Source: Clostridia bacterium
GTDB taxonomy: Bacteria > Bacillota > Clostridia > Oscillospirales > CAG-272
Direction: 5' to 3'
Length of the DNA stretch: 64,000 nt
NCBI GenBank assembly: GCA_017621755.1
Contig: JAGASL010000020.1
Coordinates: 1 to 64,000, forward strand
The position numbers and the translations under genes were made by a program. This document shows positions 8,766 to 16,640 of the stretch, piece after piece (positions within the stretch are counted from its first letter, which is position 1; the number at the start of each line of letters is the position of its first letter). Below the pieces are notes generated by a model, which made no database searches, had not been told where the DNA came from, and saw only the letters and a list, made by a program, of their open reading frames with translations.

Positions 8766-9301
8766 CCGGATGGCGTTATTACGGCCGCATTGGCGGCACG
8801 CTGCTGATCATCTGCACGGCGGTGGCACTGCTGCTGGCCGCGGTAAACGTGGCCACGCGTGACGTGATCGCCGCGGGTGAGCAGCGGGAGCGAGAGGCAG
8901 CGACCATCTCGCTCTTCCCCACCTTTACCGAGATGGAGGAGCTGACAGGCAGCTACCCTGCGGGGGTACATACCGTTTACCGCATCGCGGCAGACGGCAG
9001 CCTGCTTGGCTATGCGGTAAATCTGGAGACCCGTGGGTTTGGCGGGATGATACAAATGGTGGTCGGGCTGGATACGAGCGGGGCCGTTTGCGGCCTGCGC
9101 GTGCTTTCACATGCCGAGACCCCCGGCCTTGGCAGCCGCGCCATGCTGGAAGGCTACCTGGACGGCTACCGCGGCATGCACCACGAGCCGGTGCTGGGCG
9201 AGGATATTGACGCCGTTTCGGGCGCTACCATTTCCTCGCGCGCCGTGAAAAACGGTGTGGCGCTGGCACTATCGCTGAGGTTAGGAGGTGGCGAGGCATG
9301 A
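8762..9301 (+). CDS. rnfG: Rnf electron transport complex subunit RnfG
   Basis: A 179-residue protein with one N-terminal membrane helix (about residues 9-30) and an extracytoplasmic FMN-binding domain. SGATISSRAV places the covalent FMN on Thr156, and HAETPGLGSR is the other conserved family motif. It overlaps rnfD by four bases upstream and rnfE by four bases downstream, so the three are translationally coupled. Confidence 0.95.
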   Translation: MTGWRYYGRIGGTLLIICTAVALLLAAVNVATRDVIAAGEQREREAATISLFPTFTEMEELTGSYPAGVHTVYRIAADGSLLGYAVNLETRGFGGMIQMVVGLDTSGAVCGLRVLSHAETPGLGSRAMLEGYLDGYRGMHHEPVLGEDIDAVSGATISSRAVKNGVALALSLRLGGGEA

Positions 9302-9951
9302 AAAACGAAAAGACCTCCTTCTACCGCGAGCACCTGATCGAGGGGCTGTTTACGAACAACCCCACCCTTGTACAGCTGCTGGGCATGTGCCCGACCCTGG
9401 CGGTAACGACCTCGCTTGCCAATGCCATCGGCATGGGGCTTTCTGCCACCGCGGTGCTGATGTTTTCTAACCTGTTTATTTCCCTGCTGCGCAAGCGCAT
9501 ACCGGCCGAGGTGCGCATTGCCGCCTATATCGTGATCATTTCCGGCTTTGTAACGGCCATAGAGATGCTGCTGCACGCCTTTATCCCCTCGCTGTACGCC
9601 TCGCTTGGCCTGTTTATCCCACTGATCGTGGTCAACTGCATCATCCTGGCGCGGGCAGAGGCCTTTGCCTCGAAGAACCCGCCCCTGCACGCGCTCTTTG
9701 ACGGGCTTGCTATGGGTCTTGGCTTTACCCTTGCCCTTGCCCTGCTCGGCTTTATTCGCGAGCTGCTGGGCGCGGGCACGGTGCTGGGCTATGACGTTAC
9801 GCTGGGCGTCGCGCAGCCGATGCTCTTCTTCATCATGCCGGCAGGTGCCTTCTTTACGCTGGCATTTCTGATCGCGGCTGCCAACGCCATCCGCGCAAGA
9901 GCCACCAAGAAGAAGGAGCGTGCAGGAAAGGAGGACGGTGCCAATGGCTGA
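9298..9951 (+). CDS. rnfE: Rnf electron transport complex subunit RnfE
   Basis: A 217-residue protein with about six membrane helices. It has the paired motifs LGMCPTLAVT and VVNCIILARAEAF, whose cysteines in the RnfA/RnfE (NqrE/NqrD) pair hold an intramembrane iron-sulfur centre. The TTTCATGCC-type overlap with rnfG (ATGA) sets the start at 9298, and the last eight bases overlap rnfA. The C-terminus is a short basic, lysine-rich tail. Confidence 0.95.
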   Translation: MKNEKTSFYREHLIEGLFTNNPTLVQLLGMCPTLAVTTSLANAIGMGLSATAVLMFSNLFISLLRKRIPAEVRIAAYIVIISGFVTAIEMLLHAFIPSLYASLGLFIPLIVVNCIILARAEAFASKNPPLHALFDGLAMGLGFTLALALLGFIRELLGAGTVLGYDVTLGVAQPMLFFIMPAGAFFTLAFLIAAANAIRARATKKKERAGKEDGANG

Positions 9952-10525
9952 TATCTTTGCCCTGATGCTTTCGGCCGTGCTGATCGAGAATTTTATCTTC
10001 TCGCGCTTCTATGGCTGCTGCCCGTTCCTCGGTGTTTCCGAAAAGCCGGCTACCGCGCTTGGCATGGGCTGTGCCGTAGTGTTCGTCATGACGCTTGCCT
10101 CGGCCCTGACGTATGCGATCTATTATTTCATCTTGGTGCCCTTTGCGCTGACCTATCTGAAAACGATCGCCTTTATTCTGGCCATTGCGGCCCTGGTGCA
10201 GTTTATTGAGATGTTCTTGCGCCGGTTTTTGCCAGCCCTGCACGGGGCGCTGGGCATCTACCTGCCGCTGATCACCACCAACTGTGCCGTGCTGGGTGCC
10301 GCCCTGCTGAACATTGAAAACGGCTTTGATTTTTTGCACGCCGTGGTCTTTGGCTTTTCGGCCGGCCTTGGCTTTACCATGGCCATCGTCATCTTTGCCG
10401 GGGTACGGCAAAAGATGGCCTTTTGCACGCCACCCAAGCCCTTTCGCGGCTTTCCGCTTACCCTGCTGGCGGCCGCGCTGGCGGCGATGGCCTTTTCCGG
10501 CTTTTCCGGCATGCAGATCGGGTAA
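9944..10525 (+). CDS. rnfA: Rnf electron transport complex subunit RnfA
   Basis: A 193-residue six-helix membrane protein homologous to RnfE in inverted topology. FYGCCPFLGVS (about residues 20-30) and TTNCAVLGAAL (about 106-116) carry the conserved cysteines that complete the shared iron-sulfur site. The ATG at 9944 is behind AAAGGAGG (9927-9934); an upstream in-frame start at 9920 lacks a site. The gene ends 12 bases before rnfB. Confidence 0.95.
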   Translation: MADIFALMLSAVLIENFIFSRFYGCCPFLGVSEKPATALGMGCAVVFVMTLASALTYAIYYFILVPFALTYLKTIAFILAIAALVQFIEMFLRRFLPALHGALGIYLPLITTNCAVLGAALLNIENGFDFLHAVVFGFSAGLGFTMAIVIFAGVRQKMAFCTPPKPFRGFPLTLLAAALAAMAFSGFSGMQIG

Positions 10526-10537
10526 GGAGGTAGACGT

Positions 10538-11332
10538 ATGGAAATAGAAGAGCTACTCTACCCCCTGCTTTGGTTTGCGCTGCTTGGCGGCGGCTTTGGC
10601 CTGGTGCTGGCGCTGGCGGCACGCGTTTTTACCGTGAAGCGGGACGAGCGTATTCCCCAAATTGAAGAGGCCCTGCCCGGCGCCAACTGCGGTGGCTGCG
10701 GCTATAGCGGCTGTGCCGCGTATGCCGAGGCGATCGTGAAGGGCGAGGCGCCCGTAAACCGCTGCGCGGTGGGTGGCGCTGCCGCCATAGAGAAGATCGC
10801 CGCTATTATGGGCGTAGAGGCTGCACCCACAGAGGCGCGCCGCGCCTATGTGCTTTGCTGTGGCGAGCACGGCGTGGCACAGGAAAAATACCGCTACGAG
10901 GGCGCGCCCGATTGCGCCTCGGCCGCCCGGCTGGGCGGCGGGCCAAAGGCCTGCCCGCAAAGCTGCGTTGGTCTTGGCAGCTGCGCCGCCGCCTGCCCGT
11001 TTGGCGCCATTACGGCCGAAAACGGCCTGGCTAAGGTAGACCCTGCCCTTTGCACCGGCTGCGGCACCTGCCTTTCCGCCTGCCCGAAGCGCCTGATCCA
11101 CCTGATACCGGCCACGGCCAGCTATGCGGTATTCTGCCGCTCGACAGAAAGCGGCAAGGACACCCGCACGGCCTGCACGGCCGGCTGCATTGGCTGCCGC
11201 ATCTGTGAAAAGAAGTGCCCCACCGGCGCTATCCGTGTAGAGGGTAACCTGGCCGAGATCAATTACGATCTATGCACGAACTGCGGCGCGTGTGCCGAGG
11301 CCTGTCCACGAAAAATCATACGCGCGTTATAA
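10538..11332 (+). CDS. rnfB: Rnf electron transport complex subunit RnfB (polyferredoxin)
   Basis: A 264-residue ferredoxin-accepting subunit. It has one N-terminal membrane helix (about 8-27), then the GANCGGCGYSGC cluster motif, then a row of ferredoxin-type CxxCxxC...CP motifs (around 146-160, 173-184, 213-224, 246-257), enough for about five [4Fe-4S] clusters. It receives electrons from reduced ferredoxin; the complex then reduces NAD and exports Na+ or H+. TAAGGAGG precedes the start. A factor-independent terminator follows at once, so it closes the operon. Confidence 0.96.
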   Translation: MEIEELLYPLLWFALLGGGFGLVLALAARVFTVKRDERIPQIEEALPGANCGGCGYSGCAAYAEAIVKGEAPVNRCAVGGAAAIEKIAAIMGVEAAPTEARRAYVLCCGEHGVAQEKYRYEGAPDCASAARLGGGPKACPQSCVGLGSCAAACPFGAITAENGLAKVDPALCTGCGTCLSACPKRLIHLIPATASYAVFCRSTESGKDTRTACTAGCIGCRICEKKCPTGAIRVEGNLAEINYDLCTNCGACAEACPRKIIRAL

Positions 11333-11334
11333 AG

Positions 11335-11370
11335 AAAGCGGCATCTGCTATCAAGCGGGTGCCGCTTTTT
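11335..11370 (+). terminator. Rho-independent terminator of the rnf operon
   Basis: AAAGCGGCA (11335-11343) pairs with TGCCGCTTT (11360-11368), followed by a T run. Confidence 0.85.
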
Positions 11371-11434
11371 CGCAATTTTGTTATGGTTTTTTTGCGCGGA
11401 ATATGCTATCATCAAGAAAAAAGGAGGGCTTAGG

Positions 11435-13090
11435 ATGCTGATTACCAACCAAGAAATGCTGAAGGGATATCGCACAGGAACTCGTCTGTGGCAGGGAATT
11501 CCCAGCATTGAAAGAACAAAAAACGGCCGATTTTTCTATGCCTTTTATGCCGGCGGTACCAAAGAGGAGATTGGCAACTACGTGCTGTTGTACGCCTGCC
11601 GCGAGGGCGAGACGTGTGATATCCCCGTGGCCGTTACCTACCGCGAGGGCTCACGCTGCTTTGACCCCTGCCTGTGGATAGACCCACTTGGGCGTCTGTG
11701 GTTCATCTGGTCGATGATGCCGGAGGATGCCGTCTACGCTTCACTTTGCGAGCGGCCTGACGATGAGGTTCTCTCGTTTGGCGAGCCATTTCGCATCGCC
11801 GAGGGCGTGATGATGAATAAGCCCACCGTACTTTCCACCGGTGAATGGCTGTTCCCCATCGCCTCCTGGCACCCCTCTATGCGCGGCTATTATGTAGGCG
11901 GCAACCTGTCACTGTGCGGCGCCTTTGCCTATAAAACGGTAGACAACGGCAAGACCTTTACCTGCCTGGGCGGTGCCGATATTCCCCGCCGCTCGTTTGA
12001 CGAGCACATGCTGCTGGAGCAGGAGGACGGGCGACTTTCCATGTTCATCCGCACCCATTACGGCATTGGCTTGAGCGAATCCTATGACCGCGGTGCGCAC
12101 TGGTGCGAGGGGCGCGACAGCCGCTTGGGCGGCCCATCCTCACGCTTTCATATCCGCCGCCTGCCCTCCGGCCGCATTCTGCTGATCAACCACTATCAAT
12201 ACCAAGGGCGCAACAATCTGACGGCCTTGCTTTCTGAGGATGACGGTAAGACCTACCCCCACACCCTGCTGCTGGATGAGCGGGCAAATGTTTCCTACCC
12301 CGACGTAGCAACGGATGAAGAGGGGAACCTGTACGTCATCTATGACCGTGAGCGCGGCGGCTTTCTTTCCTCACTGGATGAGGTCTACAGCCAGGCACGC
12401 GAGGTGCTTGTAGCCCGGGTGACCGAGGCGGACATTCTGGCCGGCAAGCTGGTCTCCCCCACCTCTTACCTTTCGCGTGTGATCTCAAAGCTGGGCAAAT
12501 ACGAAAAGGAGCAGGAGAACCCCTTCGGCGAGTACCACCGCTACAGCAATGACGAGCTGGCCACCCGCATCCTACAGGCACACAAGGGCGAAGCCGTCGT
12601 GCAGGCGGTGTTTGATGCCTACCCCCCCAACTGCGTAAACCGCCACCGTCTGGATAGCGAGAGCATTGACCGGAGAATCGCCGCCTTGGCCGCCGGCGGC
12701 TACACCGACCATGCCCTACTGTGCAGCCTGATCGACGAGATGCGCCGCGCCTACGAGACGGGCAGCGAATGGCAGCCGGTAGTAGAGCGAACCAAGCAGC
12801 TGATCAGCCAGCACCTGGCAGAGCCGATCACGCTTTCTTGGCTGGCCGGGGAGATCGGTATCAGCATGCACTACCTTTGCCACCTGTTCAAAAAGACGAC
12901 CGGCACCACCATCGTTTCCTACATACAGGCATGCCGCATGAGCTATGCCAAGCAGCTTTTGTTGACGGGCGAGGAGCGGATCAGCGAGATCGCTGCCCGC
13001 TGCGGCTTTGATGGGGCCAGCTATTTTACCGAGGTATTCACGGCGGCCGAGGGTATTTCCCCCAGCGAATACCGCCGACTGCATCAATAA
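11435..13090 (+). CDS. Sialidase-like beta-propeller fused to an AraC-type DNA-binding domain
   Basis: A 551-residue two-part protein. Residues 1-340 are a BNR/sialidase-like propeller with three Asp-boxes: TVDNGKTF (168-175), SYDRGAHW (216-223) and SEDDGKTY (267-274). The N-terminal WQGIPS replaces the FRIP arginine motif of catalytic GH33 sialidases. Residues about 452-550 are an AraC/XylS double helix-turn-helix: ITLSWLAGEIGISMHYLCHLF and ISEIAARCGFDGASYF ... SPSEYR. No signal peptide, so it is cytoplasmic. I infer a one-component regulator that senses a sugar with a propeller, or an intracellular enzyme tied to a regulator. The ATG at 11435 follows AAGGAGGG (11421-11428). It converges with the propeller gene at 13131. 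Confidence 0.85.
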   Translation: MLITNQEMLKGYRTGTRLWQGIPSIERTKNGRFFYAFYAGGTKEEIGNYVLLYACREGETCDIPVAVTYREGSRCFDPCLWIDPLGRLWFIWSMMPEDAVYASLCERPDDEVLSFGEPFRIAEGVMMNKPTVLSTGEWLFPIASWHPSMRGYYVGGNLSLCGAFAYKTVDNGKTFTCLGGADIPRRSFDEHMLLEQEDGRLSMFIRTHYGIGLSESYDRGAHWCEGRDSRLGGPSSRFHIRRLPSGRILLINHYQYQGRNNLTALLSEDDGKTYPHTLLLDERANVSYPDVATDEEGNLYVIYDRERGGFLSSLDEVYSQAREVLVARVTEADILAGKLVSPTSYLSRVISKLGKYEKEQENPFGEYHRYSNDELATRILQAHKGEAVVQAVFDAYPPNCVNRHRLDSESIDRRIAALAAGGYTDHALLCSLIDEMRRAYETGSEWQPVVERTKQLISQHLAEPITLSWLAGEIGISMHYLCHLFKKTTGTTIVSYIQACRMSYAKQLLLTGEERISEIAARCGFDGASYFTEVFTAAEGISPSEYRRLHQ

Positions 13091-13097
13091 ACAACGG

Positions 13098-13128
13098 ACA
13101 AGGGCTTTCGCGGTGCGAAAGCCCTTGT
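13098..13128. terminator. Bidirectional terminator between convergent genes
   Basis: ACAAGGGCTTTCGC (13098-13111) pairs with GCGAAAGCCCTTGT (13115-13128) with loop GGT, followed by T-rich DNA on the plus side. It lies between two convergent stop codons. Confidence 0.8.
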
Positions 13129-13130
13129 TT

Positions 13131-14306
13131 TTATAGATAGGCGGAAAGCGTAAGCTCCGCCAGGCGGATGTGCCGGCGGGAGACGGTGTAGGACATGCCC
13201 AGCTCCTCGCCCATATACTGAATAAAGGGGTAAAAGCAGCTGCCGCCCATGTTGGCTTGCAGCAGGATCTCGCTTTTCCCGATATCCGACGTGTTGATCC
13301 GCACCACGCCGATATGCTCGCGGTCGATGGGGGCGTGGAAGAGGTACAATTCGCCGTGGTAGAGGATGAAATCCGAGCGGGATTGGCAATCCTCGATCAG
13401 CACCGGCCTTGCCCATTTTCCGCTGCTAAGGTCATAGTAGGTCAAGAAGCCGTAGCGCGTATCATCCTGCTGGCGGACGAAGTAGTAGCACCTATCGTCC
13501 AGCAGGTAGACCGCGTTTTCCCACTTTGACCAGTTGGGAAAATCAGGCTGAGAAACGTATTCCCAGGTGATGAAATCCGCGCTCTTCATCAAGAAATTCA
13601 TATCTCCGCTGTAGGCGCCGGTATAATAGTAGCGCACGCCGTTTTCGATACGCGAGGTGAATTTTTGCATAATGCCGATATCGCTGTACATTCTTTTACA
13701 GCCAATGCCGTTTGCGCCCAGGCCGGAAAGAATACCAGCCGTGCTGAAATCGTTGACCGTATCGCCGACCCGCAGCCGGTTCACACCCACCTCACCCAGC
13801 GTGTGGGAGGAAAGCGAGAACGGGCGGTAGAGGCGGTAGTAGGTATCCCCTACCTTGGCCGTCCACAGGATGTAAAGCGTATCGGCATCTCGCCTTGCAA
13901 GAATGGTATCGTAGACCAGATTCACACGCAGGCCGCCGCATTCGTCACCCACCGTTTGAATATCCAGCACGGTCATGCGGTCGGGGGCGTCGATTGGGCA
14001 ATAGGCCAGGCGGGCGGTCTGATGGTTGGGGTCCTCGGCGGCCGATTCGGTATTGGCATAGTAGGTCATATAGATGATGTCATCGATCACCATAAAGGTG
14101 GAAACGTGCACCATCTGGTCGCCTTCCTTTTCAAAGTCGGCCACGCGACGGGCGTTGATCTCACGAGCAAAGGCCTCGCCCCTTCTTTTTGCCTCCTCGC
14201 TCGCGTCGGCAGTGCGCAGAATGGCGACAGCATCGGTAATCTCTACCCCGGGGATATCGGCACACGGATTCTTTGCTTCAAAAACGGTGGAAAACAGTTG
14301 GCTCAT
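13131..14306 (-). CDS. Predicted beta-propeller protein, glycosidase-like, function unknown
   Basis: A 391-residue soluble protein with no signal peptide. Repeating WxxW/YY-DLSSGKWARP-type strand patterns, the TFMVIDDIIYMTYYAN segment (about 75-90) and SADFITWEYVSQPDFPNWSKWENAVYLLDDRCYYF (around 247-281) suggest a five-bladed propeller of the kind seen in GH43-type and sialidase-like proteins. No Asp-box is obvious and I cannot assign catalytic residues. The start at 14306 overlaps the stop of the upstream ygjV-like gene by four bases (ATGA). Convergent neighbour of the sialidase-AraC gene, so a related glycan role is plausible. Confidence 0.6.
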   Translation of the reverse strand: MSQLFSTVFEAKNPCADIPGVEITDAVAILRTADASEEAKRRGEAFAREINARRVADFEKEGDQMVHVSTFMVIDDIIYMTYYANTESAAEDPNHQTARLAYCPIDAPDRMTVLDIQTVGDECGGLRVNLVYDTILARRDADTLYILWTAKVGDTYYRLYRPFSLSSHTLGEVGVNRLRVGDTVNDFSTAGILSGLGANGIGCKRMYSDIGIMQKFTSRIENGVRYYYTGAYSGDMNFLMKSADFITWEYVSQPDFPNWSKWENAVYLLDDRCYYFVRQQDDTRYGFLTYYDLSSGKWARPVLIEDCQSRSDFILYHGELYLFHAPIDREHIGVVRINTSDIGKSEILLQANMGGSCFYPFIQYMGEELGMSYTVSRRHIRLAELTLSAYL

Positions 14307-14815
14307 ACAGGTTTTTTCCTTTCCTTGAAAAACGAAATGATCATGGATAGAATGGCAATGCTTTCGTTGACAACGCCGACATACGAACCAATCAGGATAT
14401 CGTATATCAGAAAGGTAAGTGAAACGGGCACAGAAATCAGCTTTGTCAATTGCGGGCGGCGTAGCCAAAGCGAGATCGTGACGAAGGTAGAGGCGGCAAT
14501 CGGCAGAATGTTGATCGGCGCCTGGAAGGTGCTGATACCGATGGCCCAGTTAATGAGGATGAAAATGATCGGCACCCAGATGCCGCTGGCAAAGCGATCC
14601 TTATCTCGCCGAACAAAGACCAGCTCGCGAAAGATGCCCACAAAATTGGGCACCATGCCGCCATAGCCGCCAAGACAAAAGTAGTGTATCACCCAGCACA
14701 CATCCGCGCACAGCTTGCTGATCAGCAGGCGACGGCGGCTGGTCTGCTGGTAGATCGAAAACAGCGCGACCATGGCACCAAGGCCAAAGACCTGTGCGAC
14801 AATCTGCTGCGGCAT
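14303..14815 (-). CDS. YgjV-family inner membrane protein
   Basis: A 170-residue protein with about five hydrophobic helices. It starts MPQQIVAQVFGLGAMVALFSIYQQ and contains KLCADVCWVIHYFCLGGYGGMVPNFVGIFRELVF, the pattern I recognise as the Imp-YgjV family (PF10688), whose function is unknown though some members may bind or pass small molecules. It is translationally coupled (ATGA overlap at 14303-14306) to the propeller gene, so the two may form a uptake or sensing unit. AGGTGAG (minus strand, about 14820-14826) serves as ribosome site. It is divergent from the AraC gene at 14942. Confidence 0.8.
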   Translation of the reverse strand: MPQQIVAQVFGLGAMVALFSIYQQTSRRRLLISKLCADVCWVIHYFCLGGYGGMVPNFVGIFRELVFVRRDKDRFASGIWVPIIFILINWAIGISTFQAPINILPIAASTFVTISLWLRRPQLTKLISVPVSLTFLIYDILIGSYVGVVNESIAILSMIISFFKERKKPV

Positions 14816-14836
14816 ACACTCACCTCATTTCGCGGC

Positions 14837-14866
14837 TTGACAAATCCCTTTATTCTGCTGTATAAT
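14837..14866 (+). promoter_or_regulatory. Predicted sigma-A promoter for the AraC regulator
   Basis: TTGACA (14837-14842), 18-bp spacer, TATAAT (14861-14866), close to consensus. Confidence 0.75.
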
Positions 14867-14902
14867 AGTATATAGACTTTTTTAGCAGCTGTCAAGGCAA
14901 TA

Positions 14903-14920
14903 TGTTGACTATTACCAACA
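14903..14920. promoter_or_regulatory. Candidate operator in the AraC leader
   Basis: An inverted repeat TGTTG-N8-CAACA sits between promoter and start codon, inside a longer pair of direct words (ATGTTGAC near 14902, ATATTGAC near 14923). Its position downstream of +1 would suit autorepression. Assignment is a guess from symmetry and place. Confidence 0.3.
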
Positions 14921-14941
14921 CGATATTGACACAGAGGATAT

Positions 14942-15751
14942 ATGGAGAACCGTTACGAGGAATACAGCAGCTTTCCCGATGGATTGCCCTTTATATGTAT
15001 GCCGCGCCTGCACCGCTCGGCCATCAACCTAAGCCGTGAGGCAAACTGGCACGAAAACCTGGAGATTCAGCTTTGCGTTGCCGGTGATGGCAGCGTATTG
15101 CTGGACGGTAGGCGCATTCTTTTTTCACCCGGCGAGACGGTGGTGGTCAATTCGGGGGTGATTCACCATACAAGAACCGAGAGCGAGCTGTGCTACAGCT
15201 GCCTGATCATGGATCACACCTTCTGTCGCGAGGCAGGCATTGACCCAACCGGCCTGCGCTTTGAGGAGCATATCGCAAGCGAGCGGCTTGTCGATCTTTT
15301 TCGTGAGATAGAGCACTACTATACGAAAGAAAGCACCCCCTGCCGCATAGCAAGGCTACGCCTGCTGGCGCTCTCTATGCTGATCGAGCTGCGGGAAAAG
15401 CATACCCTTTCCGCCGTAGCGGGCATAGCAGACACCGCCATGCATCAGAACGTCAAAAATACCATTCAATATATCCGCCTACACGAGGGGGAGCGGCTTT
15501 CGCTGGATAGCATTGCCCATGCGCTCTATATCAACAAATACGTGCTAGCACGGCAATTCAAGACCATTACGCGGCAAACGGTCGTACAATATATCCACAG
15601 CTATCGTTGCCACCGCGCCCACGCGCTACTGCAAGAGGGGGCCACGGTAACCGAGGCCGCGCGGCAATGCGGCTTTGCCAATCTTTCCTTCTTTGCCAAG
15701 ACCTTTCAGCGCTATATCGGCTCTCTGCCCTCAGCATGCCGAAAAAGATAA
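14942..15751 (+). CDS. AraC-family transcriptional regulator with cupin sensor domain
   Basis: A 269-residue regulator. Residues about 35-110 form an AraC-type cupin (WHENLEIQLCVAGDGSVLLDGRRILFSPGETVVVNSGVIHHTR), which normally binds a sugar. Residues about 170-267 are the double helix-turn-helix (LSLDSIAHALYINKYVLARQFK and VTEAARQCGFANLSFFAKTFQRYIG). It probably controls the flanking divergent ygjV-propeller pair and possibly the kdgK-eda-deacetylase operon that converges on it. AGAGGA lies just upstream of the ATG. Confidence 0.92.
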   Translation: MENRYEEYSSFPDGLPFICMPRLHRSAINLSREANWHENLEIQLCVAGDGSVLLDGRRILFSPGETVVVNSGVIHHTRTESELCYSCLIMDHTFCREAGIDPTGLRFEEHIASERLVDLFREIEHYYTKESTPCRIARLRLLALSMLIELREKHTLSAVAGIADTAMHQNVKNTIQYIRLHEGERLSLDSIAHALYINKYVLARQFKTITRQTVVQYIHSYRCHRAHALLQEGATVTEAARQCGFANLSFFAKTFQRYIGSLPSACRKR

Positions 15752-15789
15752 CAAGCAAGGCACCCCAGAAACGGGGTGCCTTGCTTGTT
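15750..15789. terminator. Bidirectional terminator between araC-type gene and deacetylase
   Basis: A 17-bp perfect stem, AACAAGCAAGGCACCCC (15750-15766) with GGGGTGCCTTGCTTGTT (15773-15789), overlaps both stop codon regions of the two convergent genes. Confidence 0.85.
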
Positions 15790-16633
15790 ATTCAACGGTC
15801 AGTACCTTGCCGGGCTCGGCGATATACTGCTTGCCGTTTGCGTAGAAATATACGGGAATGGTGGTGGGGTTATAGCAATAGCGGCCGTCTACCGAGATCT
15901 CAAGCCGCTCGATGGCCTTGGTATAATCGTAGATCTCGCCGTTGGTCGCGTACCAGATATCCGCACGCCCTGCCATCTTTTCGGCAAATTCCTCAATGAC
16001 ATGCCAGTTATCGTTATCGTCAAACTCGTAGCTGTGGCCCCAGACGTAGAACATTGAGAGCCGCGGGCGGTCACGCCGTGCCTCGTCATCCGCTAAGGCA
16101 AGGAACTGGTCGCCCAGCGCCATCAGGTGCGGGTTGTTGTGGTGGCAGGTAGCCGGCAGACGCAGCCAGTCACCGGGCATATCAAACCGCTCGGTAGAGA
16201 CGGTAGTGCGCGCATACTTGATGCCAGCCTGGCGCAAAACCTCAACCACGTGGGGGGCGTGTGTGCCATAAGGGTAAGCCATACCGGTAACGGGGTAGCC
16301 GAAGATCTCCTCTAAGGCACGGCGATCCTCTACCACCTCGTGCATGACGGTGGCAGACGTCTCCCACTCTAAATGCGGGTGGGTATAGGTATGCACGGCC
16401 ACCTCAATGCCGGGGGTGTTATACACCTCGCGCGCCGAGCTTACGGAAAGACGGCCGTGAGGCGCAGCCAGGTCATCCACCTCGCCAAGGGCGCTGCTGT
16501 TCAGGTTGAACGTGCCGGAGAGGCCGTTTTTGTGCAAAATCTCAACCAAGCGGCGATCCTGCCGAACACCATCGTCATAGCTGAAGGTCAGCGTTTTCAG
16601 GCGAAAGCCGGGAAACCGATAATAGTACTGCAT
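15788..16633 (-). CDS. Polysaccharide deacetylase family protein (NodB homology, CE4)
   Basis: A 281-residue protein without signal peptide. CE4 metal-binding residues are visible: Asp20-Asp21 in TFSYDDG, His81 and His85 in VAVHTYTHPH, then AYPYGTH and WGHSYEFDD. These enzymes remove N- or O-acetyl groups from sugars. The lack of an export signal and the position as last gene of the kdgK-eda operon (7 bases after eda) argue for a cytoplasmic, acetylated mono- or oligosaccharide as substrate rather than cell-wall peptidoglycan; that is inference. C-terminal 50 residues form a small beta-rich tail (SVDGRYCYNPTTIPVYFYANGKQY). Confidence 0.85.
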   Translation of the reverse strand: MQYYYRFPGFRLKTLTFSYDDGVRQDRRLVEILHKNGLSGTFNLNSSALGEVDDLAAPHGRLSVSSAREVYNTPGIEVAVHTYTHPHLEWETSATVMHEVVEDRRALEEIFGYPVTGMAYPYGTHAPHVVEVLRQAGIKYARTTVSTERFDMPGDWLRLPATCHHNNPHLMALGDQFLALADDEARRDRPRLSMFYVWGHSYEFDDNDNWHVIEEFAEKMAGRADIWYATNGEIYDYTKAIERLEISVDGRYCYNPTTIPVYFYANGKQYIAEPGKVLTVE

Positions 16634-16640
16634 ATCCTTC

